From Oscillospiraceae bacterium (GTDB taxonomy: Bacteria > Bacillota > Clostridia > Oscillospirales > Oscillospiraceae), in contig JAFUFT010000051.1 in NCBI GenBank assembly GCA_017469795.1, positions 1-64,000 on the forward strand: a stretch of 64,000 nucleotides of DNA. Direction: 5' to 3'. A program made the position numbers and the translations under genes. Positions 47,252-54,420 of the stretch are shown here, piece by piece; position 1 is the stretch's first letter, and every line of letters starts with the position of its first letter. Under the pieces are notes generated by a model. It had not been told where the DNA came from, ran no database searches, and saw only the letters and a list, made by a program, of their open reading frames with translations.

Positions 47252-48642
47252 TAAATTACCTCGCTTTTCAGCCATTCCGGAATCGCCGCCGTCTGTCGCT
47301 CCAGGTTCAGCTTGAATGTCCTTCCGTGGATCGCTCCGGTCTGGAATTCTCGCATAGCCTCCGCCATGCTCCGGCTCATGTCCGCTTTGAGTTGCTCTTT
47401 CCGGTTCACCGCGTCCAGGATCACCTTTTCATTTTCTCCAATGACCTTCCAGACGTTGACCGGGTTTTTCTGGCCGAATCGGTACACCCGGCGGACAGCC
47501 TGATAATAGCTCTCAAATGAGTAGTCCATCCCGCAGAAAATCATGTTATGGCAGTTCTGGAAATTCAGCCCGTAGCCGAATATGGACGGTTTGGAGATCA
47601 GCACTCGGATTTTCCCAGAGGCAAAGTCCGCCGCCGCCTGTTCTTTCTTCTCCACCTTGTCGCTGCCGCGAATCTCCACCGCATCCGGAAGATATTCCCG
47701 TAGCAGGTCCGCTTCGTCGTTCTGATAGCACCATACAAGGAATTGCTCGTTCGAACGGCCAGCCAGTCCTTGGCAAGCCGCGGCTCTGTTCCGGATGGTC
47801 TTTTTCTTCTCCCGATGGAATCCCGTGGCGTTCATATTGAGCTGTTCCGTCAGGGCCTCCATGGGGTCCGCTTTCACGTCCCGCTCCACGGTGATGGTTT
47901 TCTCCTCCAGGGGGGGCAGTATGTACCCTTCGTCCGAATATCCAATATCAGACGGCTTTTCGATGCAAACCGCCCAGGAGCTTACCCATTGCCAAAAGTC
48001 TTTTTCTGCATGGCGTTTCAGCCGGTAGTGGCCGGAATTCCGCTGGTCCGCGATAAACCAGCAGGAAAGGGCCTCGTTGGATTTCATAATTCCCAGAAAT
48101 TCCGCCTGGTTCAGCAGCTCCATCAAGTCATTGGGCGCGGGCGTCGCGGTACAGGATAGCTTGTACGGCGTGTCCTGGAATGTTTTCACGATCTGCCGCT
48201 TGATGGTTCCGGTGTAGGATTTCAGGATGGAGCTTTCGTCCAGCACCACCCCGGAGAATTTGTGCGCATCGAAATGCTCCAGCATTTCGTAATTGCATAT
48301 ATTTACGCCCGGTTGGACGTGGCCCTGGTTTCTGCACACCGTCACACGGTATCCGAATTTTTCACCTTCCCGGCGTGTCTGGTCCGCCACTGCCAGCGGT
48401 GCAAGGATTAGTGTTGGCTCCCCGGTGTAGTCGCTGACGCTTTGCGCCCATTCAAGCTGCTGTGCCGTTTTCCCAAGGCCGCAGTCCTCAAACAGCGCCG
48501 CCCGGCCCCGCTGGAGCGCCCAATGACAAATATCCCGTTGCCATTCAAACAACATTGGATTGATTTCCGGTTTATTCTTGTGAAATCCGGAGGGCGTCGC
48601 CCGCTCCAACTTCCGTTTTAAGAAATCCGTGTAGGTTTCCAT
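47251..48642 (-). CDS. SNF2-family DNA-dependent ATPase/helicase
   Basis: The 463-residue protein has motif I DCGLGKT, motif II LDES, SCTATP (motif III) and motif VI QAVRRVYRFGQ, the last specific to SNF2. Phage SNF2 ATPases act in replication or recombination. The gene shares one base with the methyltransferase start and lies in the replication/modification cluster. Confidence 0.9.
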   Translation of the reverse strand: METYTDFLKRKLERATPSGFHKNKPEINPMLFEWQRDICHWALQRGRAALFEDCGLGKTAQQLEWAQSVSDYTGEPTLILAPLAVADQTRREGEKFGYRVTVCRNQGHVQPGVNICNYEMLEHFDAHKFSGVVLDESSILKSYTGTIKRQIVKTFQDTPYKLSCTATPAPNDLMELLNQAEFLGIMKSNEALSCWFIADQRNSGHYRLKRHAEKDFWQWVSSWAVCIEKPSDIGYSDEGYILPPLEEKTITVERDVKADPMEALTEQLNMNATGFHREKKKTIRNRAAACQGLAGRSNEQFLVWCYQNDEADLLREYLPDAVEIRGSDKVEKKEQAAADFASGKIRVLISKPSIFGYGLNFQNCHNMIFCGMDYSFESYYQAVRRVYRFGQKNPVNVWKVIGENEKVILDAVNRKEQLKADMSRSMAEAMREFQTGAIHGRTFKLNLERQTAAIPEWLKSEVI

Positions 48643-48758
48643 GCCGCCGCTCCTTTCGTCTGTCTCATTCCAAACTTGGAGCCGCCCCGGGCCTGCCGCC
48701 GCCGTTCGCCCTTCCGCTGCCGCTCAATATGTTTCCATTCCGCTTTCCGCCGGTTCAT
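48618..48758 (-). CDS. Small basic protein, unknown (overlapping)
   Basis: A 46-residue Arg/Lys-rich protein (NRRKAEWKHIERQRKGERRR) is coupled to the radical SAM stop by ATGA. It runs 25 nt into the SNF2 gene in another frame. Arg richness is partly a composition effect, so support is modest. Confidence 0.4.
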   Translation of the reverse strand: MNRRKAEWKHIERQRKGERRRQARGGSKFGMRQTKGAAAWKPTRIS

Positions 48759-49477
48759 TCCTCCACCTGCGCTTTCTCCATTTCCTTTCTCAGGCTGTCC
48801 TTGATGTAGTAGTTCACGCCCAACGCTTTGCAGATGTGTTCTGCGCAGTTTCCAAAGTTTTCCCAGTTGATCTTCGATGGATGATAGTTGAGCTTTCCGA
48901 TCTTCACTTTGTCAAATGCCAGGTACCACAGCCTGATTGCCGAAAACACATATTCAGTGTCAAGCACAGGCTCGAAGCTGACCCAGGTTTTTGCCCCGGC
49001 CTCTCTTGCCTGCGCCAATTTGGCAATGCGTTTCGTCGGCTCTATGGCATTTGGTTCTGTATGGGCCGATCTGGTGGCCCCTCCTGACAGAGTGATTCCA
49101 TACCAGTCATTTTCATCCAGCAAGTCGAAATCCCGGCTGCCGTCGCCCTTGGTCAGGATTTGCACATGGTTCCCGTGTTCCTTCAATAGCTTGATGATTT
49201 CCCGCGTGGCCGTGGTGTCATAGCCCGTCGGGTATGGATCGCAGGTAAAGCACAGATGAATGAGTTTGCCGGTGATATTCTCCCGTTCCAGTTGCTTCCT
49301 AGTTTCCTCCACGATGTTCTGTCGCGGCTCCACATGGCTGTGAAATAGCTCCCGGTCCCGCCGCAGGACGCCGGGCGCAAAGCAGTAATAGCACCTGTGC
49401 GGGCATCCGGTGTAGATATTCAGGGCCAGGTCTCCGTATTCCTTTGCGGCCCCTTTCGGTTCATAGATCGGTTTCAT
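48755..49477 (-). CDS. Radical SAM protein, spore photoproduct lyase-like
   Basis: The 240-residue protein has the 4Fe-4S motif CPHRCYYC (Cys25, 29, 32) and a TIM-barrel order of HLCFTCDPYP, ILTKGD and a FEPVLD near 170. This resembles the SplB group. Substrate unknown: repair of spore-type lesions or base modification are options. AAAGGAGAACAC precedes the start. Confidence 0.85.
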   Translation of the reverse strand: MKPIYEPKGAAKEYGDLALNIYTGCPHRCYYCFAPGVLRRDRELFHSHVEPRQNIVEETRKQLERENITGKLIHLCFTCDPYPTGYDTTATREIIKLLKEHGNHVQILTKGDGSRDFDLLDENDWYGITLSGGATRSAHTEPNAIEPTKRIAKLAQAREAGAKTWVSFEPVLDTEYVFSAIRLWYLAFDKVKIGKLNYHPSKINWENFGNCAEHICKALGVNYYIKDSLRKEMEKAQVEE

Positions 49478-49878
49478 TGTGTTCTCCTTTCTATTTCTTC
49501 TCCAAGCGCCCGTTGAATAGCGTCGGTCCGCCGGTTGTATGTCCGGTTCTTCTGGAGCTTTTCCGTCCTGCGGACCTGCCCCAGCAGTTTTTCCAGCGAT
49601 TTAATAGCCTTGTCGTTGGCTGTCGCCCATTCCGTAATCAGGCCAAGGACTTCTAAATCGTTCTTCGCTTTCCTCCTGGCCCGTCTGGTTCGCTTCAACT
49701 CTTTCGCCAGTTTCGCTTGATCGTGGTACGGCCATTCCTCAAATTCCAGCGCGTGTAGAATGTCCTGCATCCCGCCCTCCGCTTCTTCCAGGTCGGCTCC
49801 TGCCATACCCGCAAGTATTTTGGCGTTACGGAAGAAAGAAAGTATCCATTCGATTCCATGGCTCATTTTTTCGTCCAT
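49474..49878 (-). CDS. Unknown helical early protein
   Basis: The 134-residue basic, mostly helical protein (KLAKELKRTRRARRKAKNDL) follows GGAGGGCAC. The earlier Met at 49947 overlaps another gene. No family recognised; it is coupled to the radical SAM gene. Confidence 0.6.
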   Translation of the reverse strand: MDEKMSHGIEWILSFFRNAKILAGMAGADLEEAEGGMQDILHALEFEEWPYHDQAKLAKELKRTRRARRKAKNDLEVLGLITEWATANDKAIKSLEKLLGQVRRTEKLQKNRTYNRRTDAIQRALGEEIERRTQ

Positions 49879-50225
49879 CGTGCCCTCCGCTCTCCGGCTC
49901 TTACGGCCTCCGCTTTTGTCAGGTATAGGTCTTGCCCCGGAATCCACTCAGTGTCTCCCAGGAGTGGCTTGACCTTGTAGAGATGCCGTTCCAGTTCTAT
50001 GCACGGGCACGATTCTCCTGTCACGGTCCCGGCCATAATTTCCCCATTGTTTCCCTGGTAGTAGACCGTAGCGCCATATATAGTCCCCTTTGGCTTGACT
50101 TTTCCGGGAACATCTGGTATATTGAAGATGTTCTTTTTTCGGTTGTCCCCGGTCAGTGCTTCGGCGCTGCCGGGGCTTCCTTTTTCTATGGGGTCATAAT
50201 TCCCCCAGTTCCTTGTGAATTGCAT
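49863..50225 (-). CDS. Unknown early protein
   Basis: The 120-residue protein (MQFTRNWGNYDPIEKG) has a central beta-rich segment with YGATVYYQGNNGEIMAGTV. GGAGGACC is upstream. No family recognised. Confidence 0.6.
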   Translation of the reverse strand: MQFTRNWGNYDPIEKGSPGSAEALTGDNRKKNIFNIPDVPGKVKPKGTIYGATVYYQGNNGEIMAGTVTGESCPCIELERHLYKVKPLLGDTEWIPGQDLYLTKAEAVRAGERRARWTKK

Positions 50226-50419
50226 TTCGGTCCTCCGTTTTTGAATATTTCCCAACAGGCGTCACATAGCTGGCTGCCTGACTCTTTTTCTCTTTGGGCC
50301 AGTAGCGCCCGTAATGGGATCGGGTCCCGCTCCAGCGGCGCGTGATATGTAACGCCGTCAAATGGCCGGATTTTCTCCCCGCATCGTCCGCAGCGGAAGT
50401 ACACATTATCTATTGCCAC
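50186..50419 (-). CDS. Small zinc-ribbon protein
   Basis: The 77-residue protein has CGRC and CDAC pairs (about 10-55) that could coordinate zinc. GTG start overlapping the gene upstream, whose end it overlaps by 14 nt. Function unknown. Confidence 0.6.
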   Translation of the reverse strand: MAIDNVYFRCGRCGEKIRPFDGVTYHAPLERDPIPLRALLAQREKESGSQLCDACWEIFKNGGPKCNSQGTGGIMTP

Positions 50420-50831
50420 GGATCAGTTCCCCTCCAGTGATGTCCAGTCCAGTTTCATCCAGTAGCTTTTTTGCCGCTGTCGCTTTTATGCTCCCGCTTT
50501 GTTTGCAGTTATCCAGTCCCGTCCTGGAGTAACCTGTGATTTCCTGCATCTGCTTTTTTCCTACCAGCAGGACCAGCGCCCGAAACGCACCTGGATTGCA
50601 CGTTACCATTTCCGGCCTGTTTCGCTTTGTTTTGTGTTTCCGCCCCTTCCCATCATCGAAATACTGACACCCGACGCCGCCCCGGCAGTCTCTCTTATGG
50701 TTGTACTCGGAAAGGCTGTATTCACAAGTTACCCAGCGGTCGATCAGGATTCCGTGCCAAATGCACTTTAGGCAGTGCTCAATGTCCTGTCTTGTTCTCC
50801 CCGGGAATGTGTCATATTTCTTTCCGTCCAT
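50406..50831 (-). CDS. Cys-rich early protein with C-terminal HTH-like segment
   Basis: The 141-residue protein has five Cys in the first 60 residues (HCLKC, TCEYS, DCRGGVGC), then a segment (GKKQMQEITGYSRTGLDN) that resembles an HTH. GAGGTGG precedes the start. Unknown function. Confidence 0.6.
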   Translation of the reverse strand: MDGKKYDTFPGRTRQDIEHCLKCIWHGILIDRWVTCEYSLSEYNHKRDCRGGVGCQYFDDGKGRKHKTKRNRPEMVTCNPGAFRALVLLVGKKQMQEITGYSRTGLDNCKQSGSIKATAAKKLLDETGLDITGGELIRGNR

Positions 50832-51030
50832 CCCGCTCCACCTCGTTTGTGATGATATTTGCCCGAAATTGATTCCCGTCTATCCTCCACCCTGTAACCC
50901 GGCACTCTCCGTACTTCTCCAGCGCCTCCATCCGTCCACCGGCATATATGCAGTGTCCGTTTTCTCCCCAGAGCCATACAATCAGTCCGATTGTCAGGAT
51001 GTTGAACAGTAGTTCGTTAAGCTTTCCCAT
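50812..51030 (-). CDS. Small membrane protein
   Basis: The 72-residue protein has one N-terminal membrane helix (LLFNILTIGLIVWLWG) and a soluble C-terminal half. GAGGGCGGAG lies upstream. Function unknown. Confidence 0.6.
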   Translation of the reverse strand: MGKLNELLFNILTIGLIVWLWGENGHCIYAGGRMEALEKYGECRVTGWRIDGNQFRANIITNEVERDGRKEI

Positions 51031-51040
51031 GGCTCCGCCC

Positions 51041-51433
51041 TCATAGGATGATCTGGAGTAATAGCGTAAGCATAACCCCCGCTACGGCTCCGAGGCTGAA
51101 TATGAGTGACCCCAGCAGTACAAGGGCTTCGCGCTCCGCGCTATCGTTCGTCTGCCTTTCCGGTTTCGGCTCTATCTTCGTCCAATTCGCCGCCCGGATC
51201 GCCTGGTCCGTTTCATCCTGAAATTTGCTGCGCCGCTGAGTGCGGTTCATGACCGTTATCCAGAGGTCTATGTCCTCCGTCCCGGGCCAGTTTTCCGCCC
51301 GCTCCATGGTATTGCTTTCTATGGCTTGGATTGCCGTTTCCTCGGTCCCCGCCGGAAATACCCCGGTGTGCCGCCGTTCGATGCGGTTTTTCAGGGCCTC
51401 CCAATCCTGCGGTGTCGCTTCTTTTGCTGTCAT
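51041..51433 (-). CDS. Unknown C-tail-anchored protein
   Basis: The 130-residue protein has a soluble N-terminal 100 residues (DIDLWITVMNRTQRRSKFQD) and a C-terminal membrane helix (ALVLLGSLIFSLGAVAGVML). Strong CCGAAAGGAGAAC upstream. Function unknown. Confidence 0.65.
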   Translation of the reverse strand: MTAKEATPQDWEALKNRIERRHTGVFPAGTEETAIQAIESNTMERAENWPGTEDIDLWITVMNRTQRRSKFQDETDQAIRAANWTKIEPKPERQTNDSAEREALVLLGSLIFSLGAVAGVMLTLLLQIIL

Positions 51434-51452
51434 GATTTTGTTCTCCTTTCGG

Positions 51453-51704
51453 TTATTCGGATGTAGCGATACGGGCCAGCTCCAGCTTTAGCCATTTGAG
51501 TGCCTTTCTTGCTGCTTCTGACTCGCTCTCCGGTTTGTTTTCCCTGCCCCAGAGGTGGAGTATCTTATGCTGTGCATACCAATGTATCTGTTCCCGCCGT
51601 TGCCGGTTTACCTCCGGATTCCATCCGCATTTTTCACAGTCTGCTTCGGCGCACTCACCGGCCAGCAGAATCCCGCACTTTGGACAAGCGCCTACATACG
51701 CCAT
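51453..51704 (-). CDS. Zinc-ribbon protein
   Basis: The 83-residue protein begins AYVGACPKCGILLAGECAEA and has CPKC and CEKC pairs, a compact zinc ribbon. Start 51704 follows GGGGGTGAAAGC; a start at 51722 (ATGA overlap) is also possible. Unknown function. Confidence 0.65.
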   Translation of the reverse strand: MAYVGACPKCGILLAGECAEADCEKCGWNPEVNRQRREQIHWYAQHKILHLWGRENKPESESEAARKALKWLKLELARIATSE

Positions 51705-51718
51705 GCTTTCACCCCCCT

Positions 51719-51940
51719 TCATATCGCCTCTACCTTGCAGGCGTTTAGGTATTTCGCAATGTCGATTGCGTGATACATCCGCTGCCGCCCGATTTTGTAG
51801 TGCGGCACTCCGGCCTCTTCCAACAGAGAAACGGCAGACTTCCGATCCTCCAGGCCGATTGCCTTTGTAACCTTCGTGGCGTTCATTACGCTGCCGTATT
51901 CCTCTTTTATGTAGGCAAGCAGTTCATTCTTCGTCGCCAT
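51719..51940 (-). CDS. Small HTH/excisionase-like protein
   Basis: The 73-residue protein has a winged-helix pattern: NATKVTKAIGLEDRKSAVS as recognition part, then GVPHYKIGRQRMYHAIDIAKYL, which resembles excisionase/MerR-type HTH. GGAGGCAC upstream. Excisionase function is a possibility only. Confidence 0.6.
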   Translation of the reverse strand: MATKNELLAYIKEEYGSVMNATKVTKAIGLEDRKSAVSLLEEAGVPHYKIGRQRMYHAIDIAKYLNACKVEAI

Positions 51941-52127
51941 CTTCTTGTGCCTCCAGTTCCTCAAGCGCCTGGATTGTGGCGCGAATCGCCGCCACCTTAT
52001 CCCGCGGCGCGGTCTTCAACTCAGTAATCCCCTTAATTGCTCCCAGTGCCCAGGCGATTCTCATGCGGCTGGGCACCTTCTCCATTTCAGCTTTTCGCCA
52101 CTGGACTTCGCTTGCATACTTTCCCAT
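51924..52127 (-). CDS. Unknown 67-residue early protein
   Basis: A helical, Ala/Glu-rich protein (EVQWRKAEMEKVPSRMRIAW). Strong AAAGGAGAACAC upstream; 17-nt overlap with the HTH gene. No family recognised. Confidence 0.6.
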   Translation of the reverse strand: MGKYASEVQWRKAEMEKVPSRMRIAWALGAIKGITELKTAPRDKVAAIRATIQALEELEAQEDGDEE

Positions 52128-52143
52128 TGTGTTCTCCTTTCGG

Positions 52144-52172
52144 TTGCCGGTTTCCTTCCGCCGTGGTATAAT
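52144..52172 (+). promoter_or_regulatory. Promoter of the plus-strand moron gene
   Basis: TTGCCG at 52144-52149 and TATAAT at 52167-52172, 17-bp spacer, 24 bp before the start codon. Confidence 0.6.
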
Positions 52173-52195
52173 CTGGCTGAAAGGAGGTGCTTAAA

Positions 52196-52582
52196 TTGGA
52201 TGTCACTGTTATCATTGCCCTGATTGCCGCCATTTCCGCAATCATTGCCCCTGTTGTTACTGCACTTATCAACCACAGGAGCGCCTACCGTGTTAAAACA
52301 ACTGAATTGTATTTTGTAGCCCGCGCCGATTCGTTCCGGCGGCTTCTAGGAGTTGCCTCCCATTATCCGGTCCGCCCATCGGCTGACGATATGCAAGCGC
52401 TTCAGGACGCTTCCGCAGGAGCTATGCTGTTTTCCTCTCCAGATACCCAGGAGAAAATAGCTTTGTACGTTTCTAAACTGATGGGAAACGATTATTCTAG
52501 TGCGTCTATTTCTGCGCTCAGTGATGCACACAAGGCGGCGATTCTTGCAATGCAGTCAGACCTACGTAAGTATCATGTATAG
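52196..52582 (+). CDS. Membrane-anchored moron protein, unknown
   Basis: The 128-residue protein has an N-terminal membrane helix (VTVIIALIAAISAIIAPVVTA) and a soluble domain. TTG start behind AAAGGAGG. It has its own promoter and runs against the early operon, the layout of a lysogeny-expressed accessory gene. Superinfection exclusion is a reasonable guess but unproven. Confidence 0.65.
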   Translation: MDVTVIIALIAAISAIIAPVVTALINHRSAYRVKTTELYFVARADSFRRLLGVASHYPVRPSADDMQALQDASAGAMLFSSPDTQEKIALYVSKLMGNDYSSASISALSDAHKAAILAMQSDLRKYHV

Positions 52583-52705
52583 CAGTAGCAGCGTAACTAC
52601 GCCCATGATCTGCCCCGTCACGTAGATGGCGGGGCGTTCCTTTTTAATGCCTACAATCACCGTGGCAAGTGCCGCCAGGCCAAGGGCCATTGCAACGTAT
52701 CTCAC
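52562..52705 (-). CDS. 47-residue membrane protein
   Basis: A GTG-started frame encodes two hydrophobic segments (ALGLAALATVIVGI and IMGVVTLLLYMIL) separated by a charged turn. GGAGGCAG upstream. Overlaps the plus-strand gene end by 21 nt. Could act in host membrane effects or as a pinholin; untested. Confidence 0.5.
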   Translation of the reverse strand: MRYVAMALGLAALATVIVGIKKERPAIYVTGQIMGVVTLLLLYMILT

Positions 52706-52808
52706 AATCTTCTGCCTCCATTCTTTTTTGTATTTCCAGAACCACTGCGCCGGGTGAGGCCCCCATGGAATGGCACAGTTCTATGAAATCGTCTATTAAG
52801 ATCTTCAT
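52644..52808 (-). CDS. Unknown 54-residue protein
   Basis: MKILIDDFIELCHSMGASPG then a Cys-rich tail (five Cys). It overlaps the 47-residue membrane protein in another frame. AGAGGCTGG upstream. Function unknown. Confidence 0.45.
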   Translation of the reverse strand: MKILIDDFIELCHSMGASPGAVVLEIQKRMEAEDCEIRCNGPWPGGTCHGDCRH

Positions 52809-52827
52809 GCGTCCAGCCTCTTTTGTA

Positions 52828-53082
52828 TTATTGGAGTTGCCCGTTTGTTGACTTCTCGCATTTATGCGAGTTATCGGCCAAAAAAATTGAGATCGCCTCC
52901 TCGTCAGTAAGGTTCAGCTTATCCACAATATTGTGCATTTGTGCAATCGTAAATGCGAGGCCTTTTGCTTTCATTTTTCTATAAAATGTACTTTCGTCCA
53001 TCCCGATTGCCTTTGCAAGCTCTGTCCCACTGGTTGAGTTCTCTGCCATTTTCCCTCGCAGTTTCTCAATGTTCACTTGCAT
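52828..53082 (-). CDS. Cro-like HTH regulator
   Basis: The 84-residue protein has an HTH (SGTELAKAIGMDESTFYRKM) like those of Firmicute phage Cro/antirepressors. Start at MQVNIEKL with AAAGGAGGG upstream, not the earlier ATG, which lies in an operator. It is the first gene of the leftward early operon, divergent from the repressor. An operator copy lies within its 3' end. Confidence 0.8.
   Translation of the reverse strand: MQVNIEKLRGKMAENSTSGTELAKAIGMDESTFYRKMKAKGLAFTIAQMHNIVDKLNLTDEEAISIFLADNSHKCEKSTNGQLQ
52856..52869. promoter_or_regulatory. Operator-like dyad O1 inside the cro-like gene
   Basis: TCGCA-TTTA-TGCGA. It is identical over 16 bp to O2, 248 bp away, and lies in the coding sequence of the cro-like gene. 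Confidence 0.6.
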
Positions 53083-53103
53083 CTTTATGTCCCTCCTTTG
53101 TTC

Positions 53104-53117
53104 TCGCATTTATGCGA
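53104..53117. promoter_or_regulatory. Operator-like dyad O2
   Basis: TCGCA-TTTA-TGCGA, just downstream of the -10 of the leftward promoter, where bound protein would block initiation or escape. Confidence 0.7.
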
Positions 53118-53129
53118 GTATTTGATTGT

Positions 53130-53158
53130 AATATACCATTGCGTCTAAATCATGTCAA
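53130..53158 (-). promoter_or_regulatory. Leftward early promoter (PL-like)
   Basis: On the minus strand TTGACA (53158-53153) and TATATT (53135-53130) have a 17-bp spacer. It drives the cro-like gene and early operon. Confidence 0.82.
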
Positions 53159-53166
53159 CAGTTTTT

Positions 53167-53180
53167 TCGCAAAAGTGCAA
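53167..53180. promoter_or_regulatory. Operator-like dyad O3
   Basis: TCGCA-AAAG-TGCAA, between the two divergent promoters, next to the leftward -35. Confidence 0.65.
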
Positions 53181-53207
53181 ATTATTTTTCTTTCGTGCAT
53201 TATGTTA

Positions 53208-53221
53208 TTGCATTTTTGCAA
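53208..53221. promoter_or_regulatory. Operator-like dyad O4
   Basis: TTGCA-TTTT-TGCAA, overlapping the -35 of the repressor promoter, consistent with autoregulation. Confidence 0.65.
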
Positions 53222-53236
53222 GTTATAGATTATAAT
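53208..53236 (+). promoter_or_regulatory. Repressor promoter
   Basis: TTGCAT at 53208-53213 and TATAAT at 53231-53236 with 17 bp between; 27 bp before the repressor start. Confidence 0.8.
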
Positions 53237-53263
53237 GATTTACAGAAAGGTGGTGATTTTCCA

Positions 53264-53776
53264 TTGAAAAATAAATCAATTACTGGTGAACGGATGAGAA
53301 GCCGCCGAAAGGAGGTTGGCCTCTCTGCGGAACAGGTAGCTAAAATGTTAGGCGTTTCTCCCGCGACCGTGTATAGGTACGAGAATGGCGAGATTGAAAA
53401 GGTTCCTGGGGACCTCTTAATGCCCCTCTCGGAAGCGCTTTCTACAACTCCAGCTTACTTAATGGGCTGGTCCAGCAATTCTATGCGTAATGGCGTTCTG
53501 GCTTTTGACCCTAATGACGCAAGGCTTGTGTTGATCGGTAACATGTGGAAGGCTATGAGTGATTCTGAGAAAGACGAGCTATTTGAATTACTTCGTAGCG
53601 GGAAAGTCGAATCGGAACAGACTGATATTGTTAGTACTCTTACAGAAAATGAAACCGAAATGCTTGATTTATACCGTCGCCTAAACGCCAGGGACCAAAT
53701 TAAACTGATAGGGCAAATTGAAGGGCTCTTGATGCAAGATGAATATTCAGCGCAAGACGCATCCAAAAACGCCTAG
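53264..53776 (+). CDS. Prophage repressor, XRE family
   Basis: The 170-residue protein has an N-terminal HTH (GLSAEQVAKMLGVSPATVYRY) and a C-terminal domain without RecA-type cleavage motifs visible. TTG start at 53264 behind GAAAGGTGGTG; the ATG at 53195 would place 23 extra residues over the promoter. It likely binds the four dyads around 53.1-53.2 kb and maintains lysogeny. Confidence 0.85.
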   Translation: MKNKSITGERMRSRRKEVGLSAEQVAKMLGVSPATVYRYENGEIEKVPGDLLMPLSEALSTTPAYLMGWSSNSMRNGVLAFDPNDARLVLIGNMWKAMSDSEKDELFELLRSGKVESEQTDIVSTLTENETEMLDLYRRLNARDQIKLIGQIEGLLMQDEYSAQDASKNA

Positions 53777-53811
53777 ATGATGTCATTTATGTAGATTTTT
53801 AGGAGGTCCAA

Positions 53812-54282
53812 ATGCCTATTTGTTTTTCATGTGGAAAGTCGTGTGACAAGCTGGCTCCCACCGGGTTGTGCCCCGACTGCGCCGGAACGTCATCTCGCCC
53901 AACTCCATCTATCGATCCCGAGTTGGTCGGATTATCATCCATCGAAAGGTCACAAATTCTCCATCAACGTGCTACCGCCGAGTCAGAGCGCCGTGCAATG
54001 GCTGATAGGCTAAATTCTCTTGCATCCAGGGGCTATGATGGTTATTACGAATATAAGGTTATCAATATGTGCGATCATATTAGCGGCGTCGCGGAGGTTG
54101 ATAAAATTACCTTTATGCTGAACGATATGGGGCTTGACGGGTGGAGATTGTGCAACGCATATTCTAATGATCTTACATTGAATACGTTCCGCATGGCAGG
54201 TATTTCTTTCGCCGGGTCGATGTCTCAGAATATTTTGATATTCGAAAGATTTGTACGCTTGGAATCGCATAACGATTCGTAA
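53812..54282 (+). CDS. Zinc-ribbon plus DUF4177-like protein
   Basis: The 156-residue protein has an N-terminal ribbon (CFSCGKSC, CPDCAG) and a C-terminal DUF4177-like domain: YYEYKVINM, MLNDMGLDGWRLCNAYS and NILIFERF. It lies between repressor and integrase, so it is probably expressed in lysogens. Function unknown. Confidence 0.7.
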   Translation: MPICFSCGKSCDKLAPTGLCPDCAGTSSRPTPSIDPELVGLSSIERSQILHQRATAESERRAMADRLNSLASRGYDGYYEYKVINMCDHISGVAEVDKITFMLNDMGLDGWRLCNAYSNDLTLNTFRMAGISFAGSMSQNILIFERFVRLESHNDS

Positions 54283-54314
54283 GGATGCACCAGCGAAACA
54301 GCAGGTGTGGATAG

Positions 54315-54352
54315 AAAAATCCCGCTCCAGTGTTACCAGCACCGAAGCGGGA
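54315..54352 (-). terminator. Leftward-reading terminator between integrase and accessory gene
   Basis: A TCCCGCT/AGCGGGA stem extended by a five-pair inner helix, followed on the minus strand by T5. It would block antisense transcription from the integrase region into the repressor. Confidence 0.65.
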
Positions 54353-54420
54353 ATGGGGCGGAAGAAACTTTGGCAATGCAACTTCCGCTCCCAATATAAC
54401 ATATTTGGGGGGTAAATTCA

